Shown: in pieces, positions 17,155 through 25,674 of the stretch
Layout of the letters: each line of letters opens with the position of its first letter
Position numbering within the stretch: the stretch's first letter is position 1
Source of the DNA: Fundidesulfovibrio terrae
GTDB lineage: Bacteria > Desulfobacterota > Desulfovibrionia > Desulfovibrionales > Desulfovibrionaceae
Assembly (NCBI RefSeq): GCF_022808915.1
Contig: NZ_JAKZFS010000001.1
Span: forward strand, 1,380,644 to 1,444,643
Direction: 5' to 3'
Length of the DNA: 64,000 nt
Position numbers and translations under genes: made by a program
Notes under the pieces: model-generated
What the model was told of the DNA's origin: nothing
Databases searched by the model: none
What the model saw: the letters and a program-made list of their open reading frames with translations, nothing else

Positions 17155-18285
17155 ATGATTATGAAAGAATTTACCCAATTGACGATTTTCGAGGATCAGG
17201 CGCAATCCACCTGCTCCTGCGACGGGATTTCTGCCGCAACAGGAGCGGCCGTTGCGCAGGCGGAGAGGGCGGCTCTGAAACGATACACCCTTCTGGGTGC
17301 TCCAGCCCTTCTCCTTTGGTTCGGCCTTTACAGCGTCCTGGAGCCGACGGCCCAGGCCATCACCTACGACGTGCTGGGACTCGACCACGGCGGCAGATTC
17401 GCGGACGCCCTGGCGTTCTTCCTCTACGATGGCCCCAAGGTCCTGCTGCTGCTCACTTTGGTCGTCTTTGGCGTCGGGATCATCCGGTCGTTCTTCACCG
17501 CCGCCCGAGCCCGAAAATGTCTGGCCGGGCGCCGGGAAGTCGTCGGCAACGTCCTGGCCGCCTTGCTCGGCATCGTAACTCCGTTCTGCTCCTGCTCCGC
17601 AGTGCCGCTTTTCGTGGGCTTCGTCACCGCCGGCGTGCCGCTGGGAGTCACCTTTTCCTTCCTCGTCAGCGCGCCCATGGTGAACGAGGTGGCCCTCGTG
17701 CTGCTGTATGGCCTGATGGGCTGGAAGGTGGCGGGGCTGTATCTGGCGACGGGCCTGCTGGTGGCCATGGTCAGCGGCTGGGTCATCGGAAGGCTCAAGA
17801 TGGAAGGGCACCTTGAAGAGTGGGTGCGCCTCATCCATGCCGGGCAGGATCTACCGGATCAGGAGCTGTCCTGGGCTGGCAGGATCCAGGCAGGCGTGAC
17901 GGCGGTCAAGGACATCGTGGGAAAGACCTGGCCCTGGGTGCTGGCTGGCATCGCCGTGGGCGCGGGCATCCACGGCTACGTCCCCGAGGGGTTCATGGCT
18001 TCGATCATGGGACGGGATGCCTGGTGGTCGGTGTTGGCTGCCGTGGGTATCGGCATCCCCATGTATTCCAACGCGGCCGGGATCATCCCGGTGGTGCACG
18101 CGCTCCTGGAAAAGGGTGCGGCCCTCGGCACGGTGCTGGCTTTCATGATGAGCGTCATCGCCCTCTCCCTGCCGGAGATGATCATTCTGAGGAAGGTGCT
18201 CAAGCCGCGCCTGCTCCTCACCTTCGTCGGCGTTGTCGGCCTGGGCATCTTGCTGGTCGGCTATCTGTTCAACCTCATCCTGTAG
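17155..18285 (+). CDS. arsP: ArsP/DUF318-family permease (organoarsenical or metal efflux)
   Basis: A 376-residue membrane protein of the ArsP_1 permease family. About eight to ten helices are predicted. The family signature is TPFCSCSAVPLFVGFVTAGVPLG, here read in two pieces (TPFCSCSAVPLF and FVTAGVPLG), with VSAPMVNEVAL after it and IGIPMYSNAAGIIPV in the second half. A Cys-containing cytosolic N-terminus (TCSCDG) could bind metalloid. Known ArsP proteins export trivalent methylated arsenicals, which fits the ArsM gene in the same cluster. Other family members transport copper or zinc, so the exact substrate is uncertain. The small thioredoxin gene follows 16 bases downstream. Confidence 0.82.
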   Translation: MIMKEFTQLTIFEDQAQSTCSCDGISAATGAAVAQAERAALKRYTLLGAPALLLWFGLYSVLEPTAQAITYDVLGLDHGGRFADALAFFLYDGPKVLLLLTLVVFGVGIIRSFFTAARARKCLAGRREVVGNVLAALLGIVTPFCSCSAVPLFVGFVTAGVPLGVTFSFLVSAPMVNEVALVLLYGLMGWKVAGLYLATGLLVAMVSGWVIGRLKMEGHLEEWVRLIHAGQDLPDQELSWAGRIQAGVTAVKDIVGKTWPWVLAGIAVGAGIHGYVPEGFMASIMGRDAWWSVLAAVGIGIPMYSNAAGIIPVVHALLEKGAALGTVLAFMMSVIALSLPEMIILRKVLKPRLLLTFVGVVGLGILLVGYLFNLIL

Positions 18286-18301
18286 CTCTCGGGAGGATTC
18301 C

Positions 18302-18535
18302 ATGGAGATCAAGGTGTTGGGGCCCGGATGCCCGAAATGCCATGAGGCGGAAAAGATCGTGCGCGAGGTCGTGGCCGAAACCGGAGTGGACGCATCCGTG
18401 GTCAAGGTCTCAGATTTCCAGCAGATCGCCCAGATGGGGGTCTTCGCCACCCCGGCGGTCGCCGTGAACGGGGAAGTGAAGTGCGTGGGCAAGGTGCCCA
18501 CCAAGGCGGAGATAGCCGCCTGGATCAACCGCTAG
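18302..18535 (+). CDS. Small thioredoxin-like protein (redox-active disulfide protein)
   Basis: A 77-residue glutaredoxin/thioredoxin-fold protein with a CPKC active site (LGPGCPKCHEAEKIV) near the start and the cis-Pro segment VFATPAVAVNG. This thioredoxin-like family regularly accompanies ArsP/DUF318 permeases. A likely role is delivering or reducing a thiol-bound metalloid at the transporter. GGGAGG precedes the ATG at 18302; the frame is open further upstream but that part overlaps arsP. Confidence 0.87.
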   Translation: MEIKVLGPGCPKCHEAEKIVREVVAETGVDASVVKVSDFQQIAQMGVFATPAVAVNGEVKCVGKVPTKAEIAAWINR

Positions 18536-18557
18536 GCCCTATCAAGGAGAAAAGCAT

Positions 18558-18986
18558 ATGTCTGGTTCCTGTTGCGCAAAAGGTGACGAGGTCATGATCC
18601 TGGCCTGCTCGGGCGGTTCCAACGTCGGGCAGTTGACCAACCAGGCGGCCGTGGAACTCACCCGCGAGGGATTCGGCAAGATGTTCTGCCTGGCTGGGAT
18701 CGGAGGCGGTTTGAAAGGGTTTGTCAAATCGGCCCAGGGCACCCCGAGAGTGGTTGTCCTCGATGGGTGCCCGGTCGGCTGCGCAAAGGCCATCCTGGAG
18801 CGGGAAGAAATCCCCCTGAAGAGCTACATCGTCGTCACCGACCTTGGAATCGAGAAAAACAAGGACCGCCAACTCGCCGTGAACGACGAGGACTTGGCTA
18901 AGGTGAAAGTGGCCGGCAAAGCTGCAGCATCGTTGAATAATGAGACCTCGCGTCCCTCCTGCTGCGGATCCGGGAAAAGTTGCTGA
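18558..18986 (+). CDS. Putative zinc/metal-binding DGC-domain protein
   Basis: A 142-residue protein of the DGC family, so named for the motif seen here as LDGCPVGCAKA. Other conserved cysteines lie in ILACSGGSNVG and MFCLAGIG. Unusual CC pairs sit at both ends (GSCCAKG; PSCCGSGKSC). DGC proteins are often found with ArsR/ArsP and thioredoxin genes and are presumed metal-binding, but no activity is established. The ribosome binding site is AAGGAG. A second, divergent member lies at 23477-24034. Confidence 0.85.
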   Translation: MSGSCCAKGDEVMILACSGGSNVGQLTNQAAVELTREGFGKMFCLAGIGGGLKGFVKSAQGTPRVVVLDGCPVGCAKAILEREEIPLKSYIVVTDLGIEKNKDRQLAVNDEDLAKVKVAGKAAASLNNETSRPSCCGSGKSC

Positions 18987-19027
18987 GCACGTCCCTCGTG
19001 ATACGAGCAACACTCAAGGAGTGTTCT

Positions 19028-19390
19028 GTGCGTAACATGCTGATAACATTGGCTACGGTCATTCTTCTGGGTGTGGCCGCGCAGGCCGCCCCCCTCCCTG
19101 ACGTCCCGGCAAAAGACATGGTGACCATGGTGGACCTGGGAGCGAAGTCCTGCATCCCCTGCAAGATGATGATGCCGGTCATGGACGCTGTCGAGAAGGA
19201 CTATGCCGGAAAAGCGGCCGTACTTTTCATCGATGTGTGGGAGAACCCTGACCAGAGCAAGAAGTACGGTTTGCGCTCCATCCCCACGCAGATTTTTTAC
19301 GACAGGCAGGGGAAGGAAGTCTTTCGGCACGAGGGTTTTTTCGACAAAAAGTCGATCTCGGATATTCTGGACAAGCTGCTTGCGCAGTGA
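19028..19390 (+). CDS. Periplasmic thioredoxin-family protein
   Basis: A 120-residue exported thioredoxin. The signal peptide is about residues 1-20 (VILLGVAAQA), then a thioredoxin fold with active site CIPC (GAKSCIPCKMM) and cis-Pro in LRSIPTQIFYD. The GTG at 19028 follows CAAGGAG; no better start fits the signal peptide. It lies 12 bases before ccdA, so the pair probably carries electrons from cytosolic thioredoxin through CcdA to this protein. In this island it may keep periplasmic or transporter thiols reduced. Confidence 0.9.
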   Translation: MRNMLITLATVILLGVAAQAAPLPDVPAKDMVTMVDLGAKSCIPCKMMMPVMDAVEKDYAGKAAVLFIDVWENPDQSKKYGLRSIPTQIFYDRQGKEVFRHEGFFDKKSISDILDKLLAQ

Positions 19391-19402
19391 GGAATTTCCA
19401 AC

Positions 19403-20110
19403 GTGCTTGACCAGCTATTTCTCGCGATCAACAGTTGGATGGTCGACAGCTTCGCCATCGCGGCCGTTGGGTGCTTCCTCTGGGGCGTCGTGAGCGTTCT
19501 TTTCAGCCCGTGCCATCTGGCCAGCATTCCGCTCATCGTGGGCTATGTGGCCGGACAAGGCCGCCTCGTCCAGGGGAGGGAAGCGGCCCGGTACGCCATT
19601 GCCTTCACGGTCGGCCTCTTCCTGACCATCGCGGCGGTCGGGGTGATCTGCTCGCTGTTGGGGCGCATGCTCGGAGATGTCGGCCCCTATTGGACCATTC
19701 TGGTGGGGGCTGTCCTGGTCTGGGTGGCCTTGGACATGCTCGGGGTGGCCAAGTGCACGATTTCCGGCGGCGTGATGGGCCGCCTGAAGGTCAAAGGCCT
19801 CTCCGGAGCGTTCCTGCTTGGCCTTGCGTACGGAGTGTTGTCCGGCTCGTGCACGTTCGGTTTCATAGCGCCCATCCTGGCGATCATCACGTTGCAGCAG
19901 AAGATTCTGACGGGCGTGTCGCTCATCGTCCTCTTTGCAGTGGGGCACTGCCTGCCCATCGTGGCGGCGGGCAGTTCGACCGCCCTGGTGCAGCGCTGGC
20001 TCGAGAACGGGGCCATGCGGCACGGCGGGGCATGGTTCCGCAAGGGCGCTGGCGGCCTGATCGCCTTGCTCGGAGTCTATTTCATCTCAAGACCTTTCCT
20101 TGGTTCATAA
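19403..20110 (+). CDS. ccdA: CcdA/DsbD-type transmembrane thiol-disulfide carrier
   Basis: A 235-residue membrane protein with six predicted helices. It has the CcdA cysteines in the first and fourth helices, seen here in the contexts SPCHLASIPLIVGY and SGSCTFGFIAPILA. CcdA moves reducing equivalents across the inner membrane to periplasmic thioredoxin-like proteins. The partner is almost certainly the CIPC thioredoxin just upstream. The start is a GTG at 19403. Confidence 0.88.
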   Translation: MLDQLFLAINSWMVDSFAIAAVGCFLWGVVSVLFSPCHLASIPLIVGYVAGQGRLVQGREAARYAIAFTVGLFLTIAAVGVICSLLGRMLGDVGPYWTILVGAVLVWVALDMLGVAKCTISGGVMGRLKVKGLSGAFLLGLAYGVLSGSCTFGFIAPILAIITLQQKILTGVSLIVLFAVGHCLPIVAAGSSTALVQRWLENGAMRHGGAWFRKGAGGLIALLGVYFISRPFLGS

Positions 20111-20192
20111 ATCCGGATATGCGGATATTGCCTGTTCGACCTGGAAGCGATCTCTTGGGGAATGAAGCCCTCAAAATGCCTGGAGGCTTACC

Positions 20193-21284
20193 ATGTCTGA
20201 AAGTGTTGTGAAACGGCTTTCCTTTCTCGACCGGTACCTGACCCTATGGATCTTCGCGGCCATGTTCATCGGCGTGCTCGGAGGCTGGGCCTTCCCCGGC
20301 ATCCGCGATGTGGTGAACTTCTTCCAGGTGGACACGACCAACATCCCCATCGCCATCGGGCTGATCCTGATGATGTACCCGCCCCTGGCCAAGGTGAAGT
20401 ACGAGAAGCTGGGACAGGTGTTCCGCAACGTGCGGGTGCTTACGCTGTCCCTCGTGCAGAACTGGGTCATCGGCCCGGTGCTGATGTTCCTGCTGGCCAT
20501 CACGTTCCTGTCCGGGCAGCATGAATACATGGTCGGGCTGATCCTCATCGGGCTGGCCCGGTGCATTGCCATGGTCATCGTCTGGAACGACCTGGCCTCG
20601 GGAGACCGGGAGTACTGCGCGGGACTTGTGGCGTTCAACTCCATCTTCCAGGTGCTGTTCTTTTCGGTCTACGCGTACCTGTTCATCACCTTCCTGCCCG
20701 GCGTCCTCGGCCTCAAGGGGATGGTCGTGGACATCTCCATCGGGCAGATCGCCAAGAGCGTGTTCATCTATCTGGGGATTCCCTTCCTGGCTGGGATGGC
20801 CTCCCGGTTCATCGGACTCAAGACCAAGGGGCAGCAGTGGTACGAGGAGAAATTCATCCCCAAGATCAGCCCGATCACGCTTATTTCCCTGCTCTTCACC
20901 ATCCTGGTGATGTTCTCGCTCAAGGGTGAGTACATCGTGCGCCTGCCCCTGGACGTGGTCCGAATCGCCGTTCCCCTGTGCGTGTACTTCCTGGTGATGT
21001 TCCTGGCGTCCTTCTGGCTCTCCTGGAAGGCCGGGGCCACTTACGAGCAGTCGGCCACGCTTTCCTTCACCGCCGCCTCCAACAACTTCGAGCTGGCCAT
21101 CGCCGTGGCCGTGGCCGTGTTCGGCATCGATTCGGGGCAGGCATTCGCCGCCGTCATCGGGCCCCTGGTGGAGGTGCCGGTGCTCATCGCGCTGGTGAAC
21201 GTGGCCCTGTGGATCAAGCGCAGATACTTCCCCCACGCCGTGAATACGCCGCTCGGCGTATGCCACGTCTCCTGCAGGCCGTAG
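20193..21284 (+). CDS. acr3: Acr3-family arsenite efflux permease
   Basis: A 363-residue transporter with ten predicted helices (BART superfamily). It exports arsenite, and in some lineages antimonite. The functionally required Cys of transmembrane helix 4 is present in [18 protein letters not shown], and the conserved late acidic motif appears as [25 protein letters not shown] is the typical early cytosolic loop. GGAGG precedes the ATG. It is the clearest arsenic marker of the island. Confidence 0.95.
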   Translation: MSESVVKRLSFLDRYLTLWIFAAMFIGVLGGWAFPGIRDVVNFFQVDTTNIPIAIGLILMMYPPLAKVKYEKLGQVFRNVRVLTLSLVQNWVIGPVLMFLLAITFLSGQHEYMVGLILIGLARCIAMVIVWNDLASGDREYCAGLVAFNSIFQVLFFSVYAYLFITFLPGVLGLKGMVVDISIGQIAKSVFIYLGIPFLAGMASRFIGLKTKGQQWYEEKFIPKISPITLISLLFTILVMFSLKGEYIVRLPLDVVRIAVPLCVYFLVMFLASFWLSWKAGATYEQSATLSFTAASNNFELAIAVAVAVFGIDSGQAFAAVIGPLVEVPVLIALVNVALWIKRRYFPHAVNTPLGVCHVSCRP

Positions 21285-21472
21285 GGGGCAGACTGCATGC
21301 GGGAACCATGTTATTCGCACGGCAGCTCCCGCCAAAGCCCCAGGTGAGTTCGAGGCCAAGTGGTGGGCAAGGGACGTGGCCCGCAGGCCTGCCATTGAGG
21401 AAGCATCGTTCGCCACAGGTCTTTCCCGGCAGGGGAATACGACTTTTCGATCTTCTCAAGGAGGGTATGCAG

Positions 21473-21772
21473 ATGCATCTAAAGAATTGGGAAGCAATCG
21501 TAGAGAAGGCTTTGTCGGATTCCGGGTTCAAAGAACGTCTGCTGGCTGATCCAGTCAAAGTGCTCGCAGAGGAAGGAACGGTCGTGCCCGAGGGCGTCAC
21601 CGTCAGGGTGGTGGAGTCGACCGACAAGGAAGTCTGGCTGGTGCTGCCGCACCACAAGACAGGCTACAGGTTCCTGAGCCCCTACGCCGCTGTGTATGAG
21701 GGGGAGGAGGGCGAACTCCCCGGGTGCGATCCCAAAACATGCGACCATCCCGCCGCCGGATGTCCGAAATGA
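21473..21772 (+). CDS. NHLP (nitrile hydratase leader peptide)-like small protein with Cys tail
   Basis: A 99-residue protein matching the leader family derived from nitrile hydratase alpha subunit. It starts NWEAIVEKALSDSGFKERLL, then ADPVKVLAEEG, VVPEGVTVRVVEST and VWLVLP. In RiPP biosynthesis such leaders carry a C-terminal core peptide. Here the C-terminal stretch (residues 61-99) ends with three cysteines (C85, C90, C97) in ELPGCDPKTCDHPAAGCPK. There is no maturase or ABC peptidase-exporter beside it. The ATG at 21473 lies seven bases from AAGGAGGG; the ATG at 21467 is too close. It could be a RiPP precursor, a small metalloid-binding protein or a relict of a nitrile-hydratase-like subunit. 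It follows acr3 and ends at a terminator. Confidence 0.7.
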   Translation: MHLKNWEAIVEKALSDSGFKERLLADPVKVLAEEGTVVPEGVTVRVVESTDKEVWLVLPHHKTGYRFLSPYAAVYEGEEGELPGCDPKTCDHPAAGCPK

Positions 21773-21815
21773 GCACCGGTTGAAAAACAGGCCCCCGTTA
21801 GACGTCTTCACGACC

Positions 21816-21843
21816 GGGGCCGCTTTCCAAGGGAAGCGGCCCC
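21816..21843. terminator. Bidirectional terminator between NHLP-like gene and LysR gene
   Basis: A strong stem GGGGCCGCTT/AAGCGGCCCC with a short loop lies between two convergent genes. It is followed on the plus strand by GCTGTTGTTT, and can serve both directions. Confidence 0.7.
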
Positions 21844-21853
21844 GCTGTTGTTT

Positions 21854-22822
21854 CTAGCAGCACCGGTCGCCTCCCGGTTGCGGCGTCTTTGGTGCGAACA
21901 GGTTTTCGAGCAGATGTCTGGGCGGAGTAGGCGTTCCTTTCATGAGCCTGTCCCGCACCATTTCCATGAACGCGGCCAGGGGAGGGGACAGCCATTTGTC
22001 CTTGTGGCGGATCATGAGCACGGCGGTTTCCAGTTCGCCATCAGCCCAGTTCAGGATCGCCAGCCTCCCTGCCTCGATGTCATGGCGCACGGCCAGCTCC
22101 GGCAGAATGCTGACGCCCACGCCGTCCATGATGCAGCCGCGCAAGGCCGCCGCGCTTGAGAAGGCCACCCCTGCGGCGGTTTCGACGCCCTTGTCGGAAA
22201 GCAGGCTCTCGAACATCTTCCTGTAGGAGCAGTCCGCCGAGGAGAGGACCAGGGTTTCGCCCCGGAGGTCCTCCGGTCCCACGGTCTCCCGGCCAGCCAG
22301 CCGATGTGCCGGCGCGGCCACGAGGACCAATCGCTCAACGCCCAGGAGCTCAACGATGAGGTCTCCCGCCCGGATCGAATCCGCCATGAGGAAGGCCAGG
22401 TCCGTCACTCCCTGGCGCAGGTCCTTGTCCAGGCCCTCCATGGTGCAGGCCGTGAAGCTCAGGCGGACGTTGGGGAACCGTTCCCGGAAACGGCGTATCA
22501 CTCCTCCCATCCGGTAGGCGCACAGCGACTCCGGCACCCTGACCGTGAGCGACCCGCGCGCCTCAGCCTCGCCTGACACCCAGGCCCTGGCCTCGTCCTC
22601 CAGGTCGAGAATCTTGCGGGCGTAATCGAGCAGGCGTTCCCCCGCCTCGGTGAGGGCGACGCGCCGCCCGAGGCGCTCGAACAGCTTCACGCCGAGATCC
22701 GCCTCGATCGTGGCGATACGCGCCGATACCGTCGACTGCGCCGCATGCAGCGCCTCGCCGGCGCGGTGGAAGCTCAAGAGCCTGGCCACGGCCACGAACG
22801 TCTTCAAATCCCGCAATTCCAT
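21854..22822 (-). CDS. LysR-family transcriptional regulator
   Basis: A 322-residue regulator with N-terminal winged HTH (LKTFVAVARLLSFHRAGEAL, QSTVSARIATIEADLGVKLF) and a C-terminal periplasmic-binding-like effector domain (about residues 90-295). The extreme C-terminus ends in DRCC, and several other cysteines occur (CTMEG, SSADCSY, LRGCIMDG), which may matter for metalloid sensing. The start at 22822 is the standard LysR N-terminus MELRDLKTF; the frame remains open upstream but that part overlaps the divergent gene. It is divergent from the C_GCAxxG_C_C gene, whose promoter region contains a matching dyad. Confidence 0.9.
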   Translation of the reverse strand: MELRDLKTFVAVARLLSFHRAGEALHAAQSTVSARIATIEADLGVKLFERLGRRVALTEAGERLLDYARKILDLEDEARAWVSGEAEARGSLTVRVPESLCAYRMGGVIRRFRERFPNVRLSFTACTMEGLDKDLRQGVTDLAFLMADSIRAGDLIVELLGVERLVLVAAPAHRLAGRETVGPEDLRGETLVLSSADCSYRKMFESLLSDKGVETAAGVAFSSAAALRGCIMDGVGVSILPELAVRHDIEAGRLAILNWADGELETAVLMIRHKDKWLSPPLAAFMEMVRDRLMKGTPTPPRHLLENLFAPKTPQPGGDRCC

Positions 22823-22859
22823 GGTCCTGCCTCGTGTTCGGGATTTCCGATCAACCATA

Positions 22860-22882
22860 TCAAGAATAATCGTTATACCTGA
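22860..22882. promoter_or_regulatory. LysR-type dyad operator
   Basis: A 23-bp imperfect palindrome running TCA-n-G-n-ATAA, three central bases, then TTAT-n-C-n-TGA: eight of ten opposed pairs match. It lies 38 bases upstream of the LysR gene start and about 100 bases upstream of the divergent gene, as expected for a LysR autoregulatory and activation site. Confidence 0.6.
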
Positions 22883-22978
22883 TCGAAGACTGTTGTTAAA
22901 CGGGTATCCAGATCGAAATAGGATGTCAATCGGGACGCGCAGACGCGAACCAGGGACACAAACACAAGGGGAACCTCC

Positions 22979-23446
22979 ATGAACAAGGAACAAGTGGAAC
23001 AGCGGACCTACGAACTTTTCCAGGGCGGGCTCATCTGTTCGGAGTCCGTGCTCACAGCCGTACTCGAAGCATCCGGCGTTTGCGTCGACGGCTTCGCCCC
23101 CCGGATGGCCACTCCCTTCGGCGGCGGCGTGGGCCGTTGCCGGGAGGAAATGTGCGGCGCGCTGGCCGGCGGGCTCATTGCGCTGGGCATGGTGCAGGGC
23201 CGCGTGAAGGCCGGTGAGAGCTGGGATGACATCGCCGCCAACGCCTCGGAGTTCAGGGAGAGGGTCCGGGCCATCACCGGACACACCCGCTGCAAGGACG
23301 TGCTCAATGCTCTCGGTCCCCAGGAGAACCTGGAGAAGTGCAAGCGTTTCACCGCACGCACTGCCGGAATTCTGCACGAAATACTCGAGATGGCCGAGCC
23401 CGCCGCCGCCCCCAAGGCATGCGGCTGCTGCGCTACGAAGAATTGA
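22979..23446 (+). CDS. C_GCAxxG_C_C family redox protein
   Basis: A 155-residue protein of the family named for spaced cysteines. Visible elements are LICSESVLTAV, FGGGVGRCREEMCGALAGGLIALG (read as GGGVGRCREEMCGALAGG), TRCKDVL and LEKCKRF. An extra CGCC cluster lies at the C-terminus. Members are presumed redox or metal-binding proteins, often near metalloid genes. It is the first gene downstream of the LysR dyad and probably forms a transcript with the DGC gene 30 bases later. Confidence 0.85.
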   Translation: MNKEQVEQRTYELFQGGLICSESVLTAVLEASGVCVDGFAPRMATPFGGGVGRCREEMCGALAGGLIALGMVQGRVKAGESWDDIAANASEFRERVRAITGHTRCKDVLNALGPQENLEKCKRFTARTAGILHEILEMAEPAAAPKACGCCATKN

Positions 23447-23476
23447 ACGGCTTTCATCCATATGGAGGAATGAATC

Positions 23477-24034
23477 ATGAGCTGCGAAAAGGCCTCCCCC
23501 TCGAAACCCATGTCTGGTTGCGAGCAGCAGTATGAAACAGTGAACATCCTCAAGCCGGCCGGCGTCTGCCAGCTCTGCGAGGACTTCTCCGCCCGCGAAT
23601 CGATCAAACCCGTGGCCGTCATGTGCTGCGAGGGATCATGCCTGCGGGGCGAGATCGCGCGGCAGGCGTCCAACATCCTCTGCCACTCGCTTCTGCCGGA
23701 AAGGACCGCGCGCGTCTGTCTCGGAGGCGCGTTCACCAAGAACACCGGGCAGCGCGCCCTGGTCCGCAACGCCCCCCGCGTCATCGCCATGGAAGGCTGC
23801 TTCCTGAAATGCGCCACGCGCATGATGCAGGGAGTTCTGGATGGTCTCGAGCCCGAAGTGGTCATCACCGATTCCCTTATCGATTTCGACCGCGATCTCT
23901 TCAGCGCGGACGAGATGCCCGAAGTGGAGATCATGGGGCACGCGCTCAACGTGGCCGAGCAGATCGCCGCCAGGCTCGGGGATCAGCAGCCTGCCCAGCC
24001 CTCGGCGGGTACGTGCTGCGCCTGCTCCCGGTAA
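23477..24034 (+). CDS. Second putative metal-binding DGC-domain protein
   Basis: A 185-residue relative of the protein at 18558-18986, with conserved cysteines in VMCCEGSCLRGE, ARVCLGGAF and MEGCFLKCATRM. There are additional cysteines at the N-terminus (GVCQLCEDF) and C-terminal tail (GTCCACSR). The DGC motif is modified to EGC here. It probably binds zinc or a soft metal; activity unknown. It is cotranscribed with the preceding C_GCAxxG_C_C gene and followed by a terminator-like structure. Confidence 0.8.
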   Translation: MSCEKASPSKPMSGCEQQYETVNILKPAGVCQLCEDFSARESIKPVAVMCCEGSCLRGEIARQASNILCHSLLPERTARVCLGGAFTKNTGQRALVRNAPRVIAMEGCFLKCATRMMQGVLDGLEPEVVITDSLIDFDRDLFSADEMPEVEIMGHALNVAEQIAARLGDQQPAQPSAGTCCACSR

Positions 24035-24045
24035 TCCTCATCAAT

Positions 24046-24093
24046 GCCCCCTCTGGGCCCCCGTCGGAGCGAACCCAGCCCGGCGGGGGCTTT
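24046..24093 (+). terminator. Probable terminator after the second DGC gene
   Basis: Nested stems GCCCCC (24046-24051)/GGGGGC (24085-24090) and CTGGG/CCCAG are followed by TTTCTC. The structure lies 12 bases beyond the DGC stop. Confidence 0.5.
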
Positions 24094-24170
24094 CTCATGA
24101 TGCATCCTTTTCCGGCTTCTTCCGTCTTCCCTGCATACAACGCCGCTGAAGCGGCGACGGAGGTGACTGC

Positions 24171-24965
24171 ATGAAAGGCGAAGATGCTGGCGAAATCAGG
24201 ACAACTATACGCGAGCGGTACGCGAAGACCGCGCTGGGCAGTGGAGGCGGCTGCTGCGACAGCGGCTGCTGCGGCTCGAAGGAGCCGGCCACGGCTGAAG
24301 AACTCGCCTTGAGGATCGGCTATTCCCGGCAGGAGCTCCAGGCCATGCCGGAAGGGGCAAACATGGGCCTGGGTTGCGGCAACCCCCAGGCGATCGCGGC
24401 GCTCAAATCCGGCGAAGTGGTGGTGGACCTGGGGAGCGGCGGCGGCTTCGACTGCTTTCTTGCAGCCCGCCAGGTCGGGACGGCCGGAAAAGTGATCGGT
24501 GTGGACATGACACCCGAGATGGTCGAAAAAGCGAGACGGAACGCCCAGTCAATCCAGTGCGGCAACGTATCCTTCAGGCTGGGCGAGATCGAGCACCTGC
24601 CCGTCGCGGACGGGGAAGCGGACGTGCTGATCTCCAACTGCGTGGTGAACCTGAGCACTGACAAGGCGCAGGTGTTCCGGGAAGCCTACCGGGTGCTCAA
24701 ACCGGGGGGCAGGATCGCCATGGCGGATATCGTGGCGCTGGCGGACATCCCGGAGGAAATCCGGCGTGACGTCATGCTCCACGCCGAATGCGTGGCCGGT
24801 GCCGAACGCGTGGAAAAGCTTACGCGCATGCTGGAGGATGCGGGCTTTCACAGCGTGTCCATCCGCGCGAACACGGAGAGCGGAAAGATACTGGAGGAGA
24901 TGTTCCCCGGGCTTGCCTTGAAGGGGATCATCGCGTCGGCAGTCATCGAGGCCGCCAAGAAGTAG
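24171..24965 (+). CDS. arsM: Arsenite S-adenosylmethionine methyltransferase
   Basis: A 264-residue methyltransferase that converts As(III)-thiol complexes to methylated arsenicals. The SAM-binding motif VVDLGSGGGFDCF sits near residues 84-96. The arsenite-binding cysteines are visible in GLGCGNP (C69), ISNCVVNLSTDK (C157) and AECVAGA (C207). An N-terminal CC/CC cluster (residues 28-34) is typical of many bacterial ArsM proteins. The sigma factor gene sigZ follows 11 bases downstream. ArsM products could be exported by the ArsP-type permease at 17155. Confidence 0.94.
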   Translation: MKGEDAGEIRTTIRERYAKTALGSGGGCCDSGCCGSKEPATAEELALRIGYSRQELQAMPEGANMGLGCGNPQAIAALKSGEVVVDLGSGGGFDCFLAARQVGTAGKVIGVDMTPEMVEKARRNAQSIQCGNVSFRLGEIEHLPVADGEADVLISNCVVNLSTDKAQVFREAYRVLKPGGRIAMADIVALADIPEEIRRDVMLHAECVAGAERVEKLTRMLEDAGFHSVSIRANTESGKILEEMFPGLALKGIIASAVIEAAKK

Positions 24966-24976
24966 GAGGGACGTCC

Positions 24977-25567
24977 GTGCGACACCGGCTGGAAACGATC
25001 TGGCATGAGCACAGGGATGAGCTCAAGGCATTCATCATGCGGCGGGTGAAGTCCCTGGCCGAGGCCGAGGACATCCTGCAGGACGTATCCCTCAAGATGC
25101 TCTCCAGCCTGAACGCGCACACCCGCGTGGTCCATCCGCGAGCATGGTTGTTCGCCATCGCCCGCAACGCGGTGGTGGACCATTTCCGGAACAGGCGCCC
25201 GCTGGACCCGCTTCCGGAAGATCTGACCGGCCACTGCCCTGATTCGGGCAGTGGCCCCCTTGAGGAGATCGGCAACTGCCTGGCCCCGATGCTAAGCGCC
25301 CTGCCCCCGAAAATCCGCGAGGCCATCGTCCTGGCCGATCTGGAAGGAGTGAAGCAGCGGCAGGTCTCCGAACGCCTGGGGATCTCCCTGGCGGCCGTAA
25401 AGTCACGCATTTTGCGGGGACGGACCCAGATGCGGAGGATGATCGAGGACTGCTGCCACCTGGAGCTGGATTCACGGGGGAGCATCATGGACTTTACGCC
25501 GAAAGCCCCTGGCTGTCCCGGTTGCGCCGACAACGCTCCTGCCCGCGATCATCACACGGCTCCTTAG
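24977..25567 (+). CDS. sigZ: ECF sigma factor SigZ-like
   Basis: A 196-residue sigma-70 family factor: region 2 (EAEDILQDVSLKM, AWLFAIARNAVVDHFR) and region 4 (LPPKIREAIVLADLEGVKQR, SERLGISLAAVKSRILRGR). The Cys-containing C-terminus (EDCCHLELDSRG) is characteristic of SigZ. The GTG at 24977 is six bases from AGGAGGG. It is directly downstream of arsM. The CC and a C-terminal GCPGC hint at direct metal or thiol sensing; no anti-sigma gene is seen. Confidence 0.88.
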   Translation: MRHRLETIWHEHRDELKAFIMRRVKSLAEAEDILQDVSLKMLSSLNAHTRVVHPRAWLFAIARNAVVDHFRNRRPLDPLPEDLTGHCPDSGSGPLEEIGNCLAPMLSALPPKIREAIVLADLEGVKQRQVSERLGISLAAVKSRILRGRTQMRRMIEDCCHLELDSRGSIMDFTPKAPGCPGCADNAPARDHHTAP

Positions 25568-25674
25568 CCAGACAAAGCCCGTCGGCCGTCCGGCTCCTCA
25601 ATCTTTCCTGAGATGACACGTAACTGCTATAAAACGTGACACTTCCCCTTGCCTTGATTCTGATATTCGGATTA

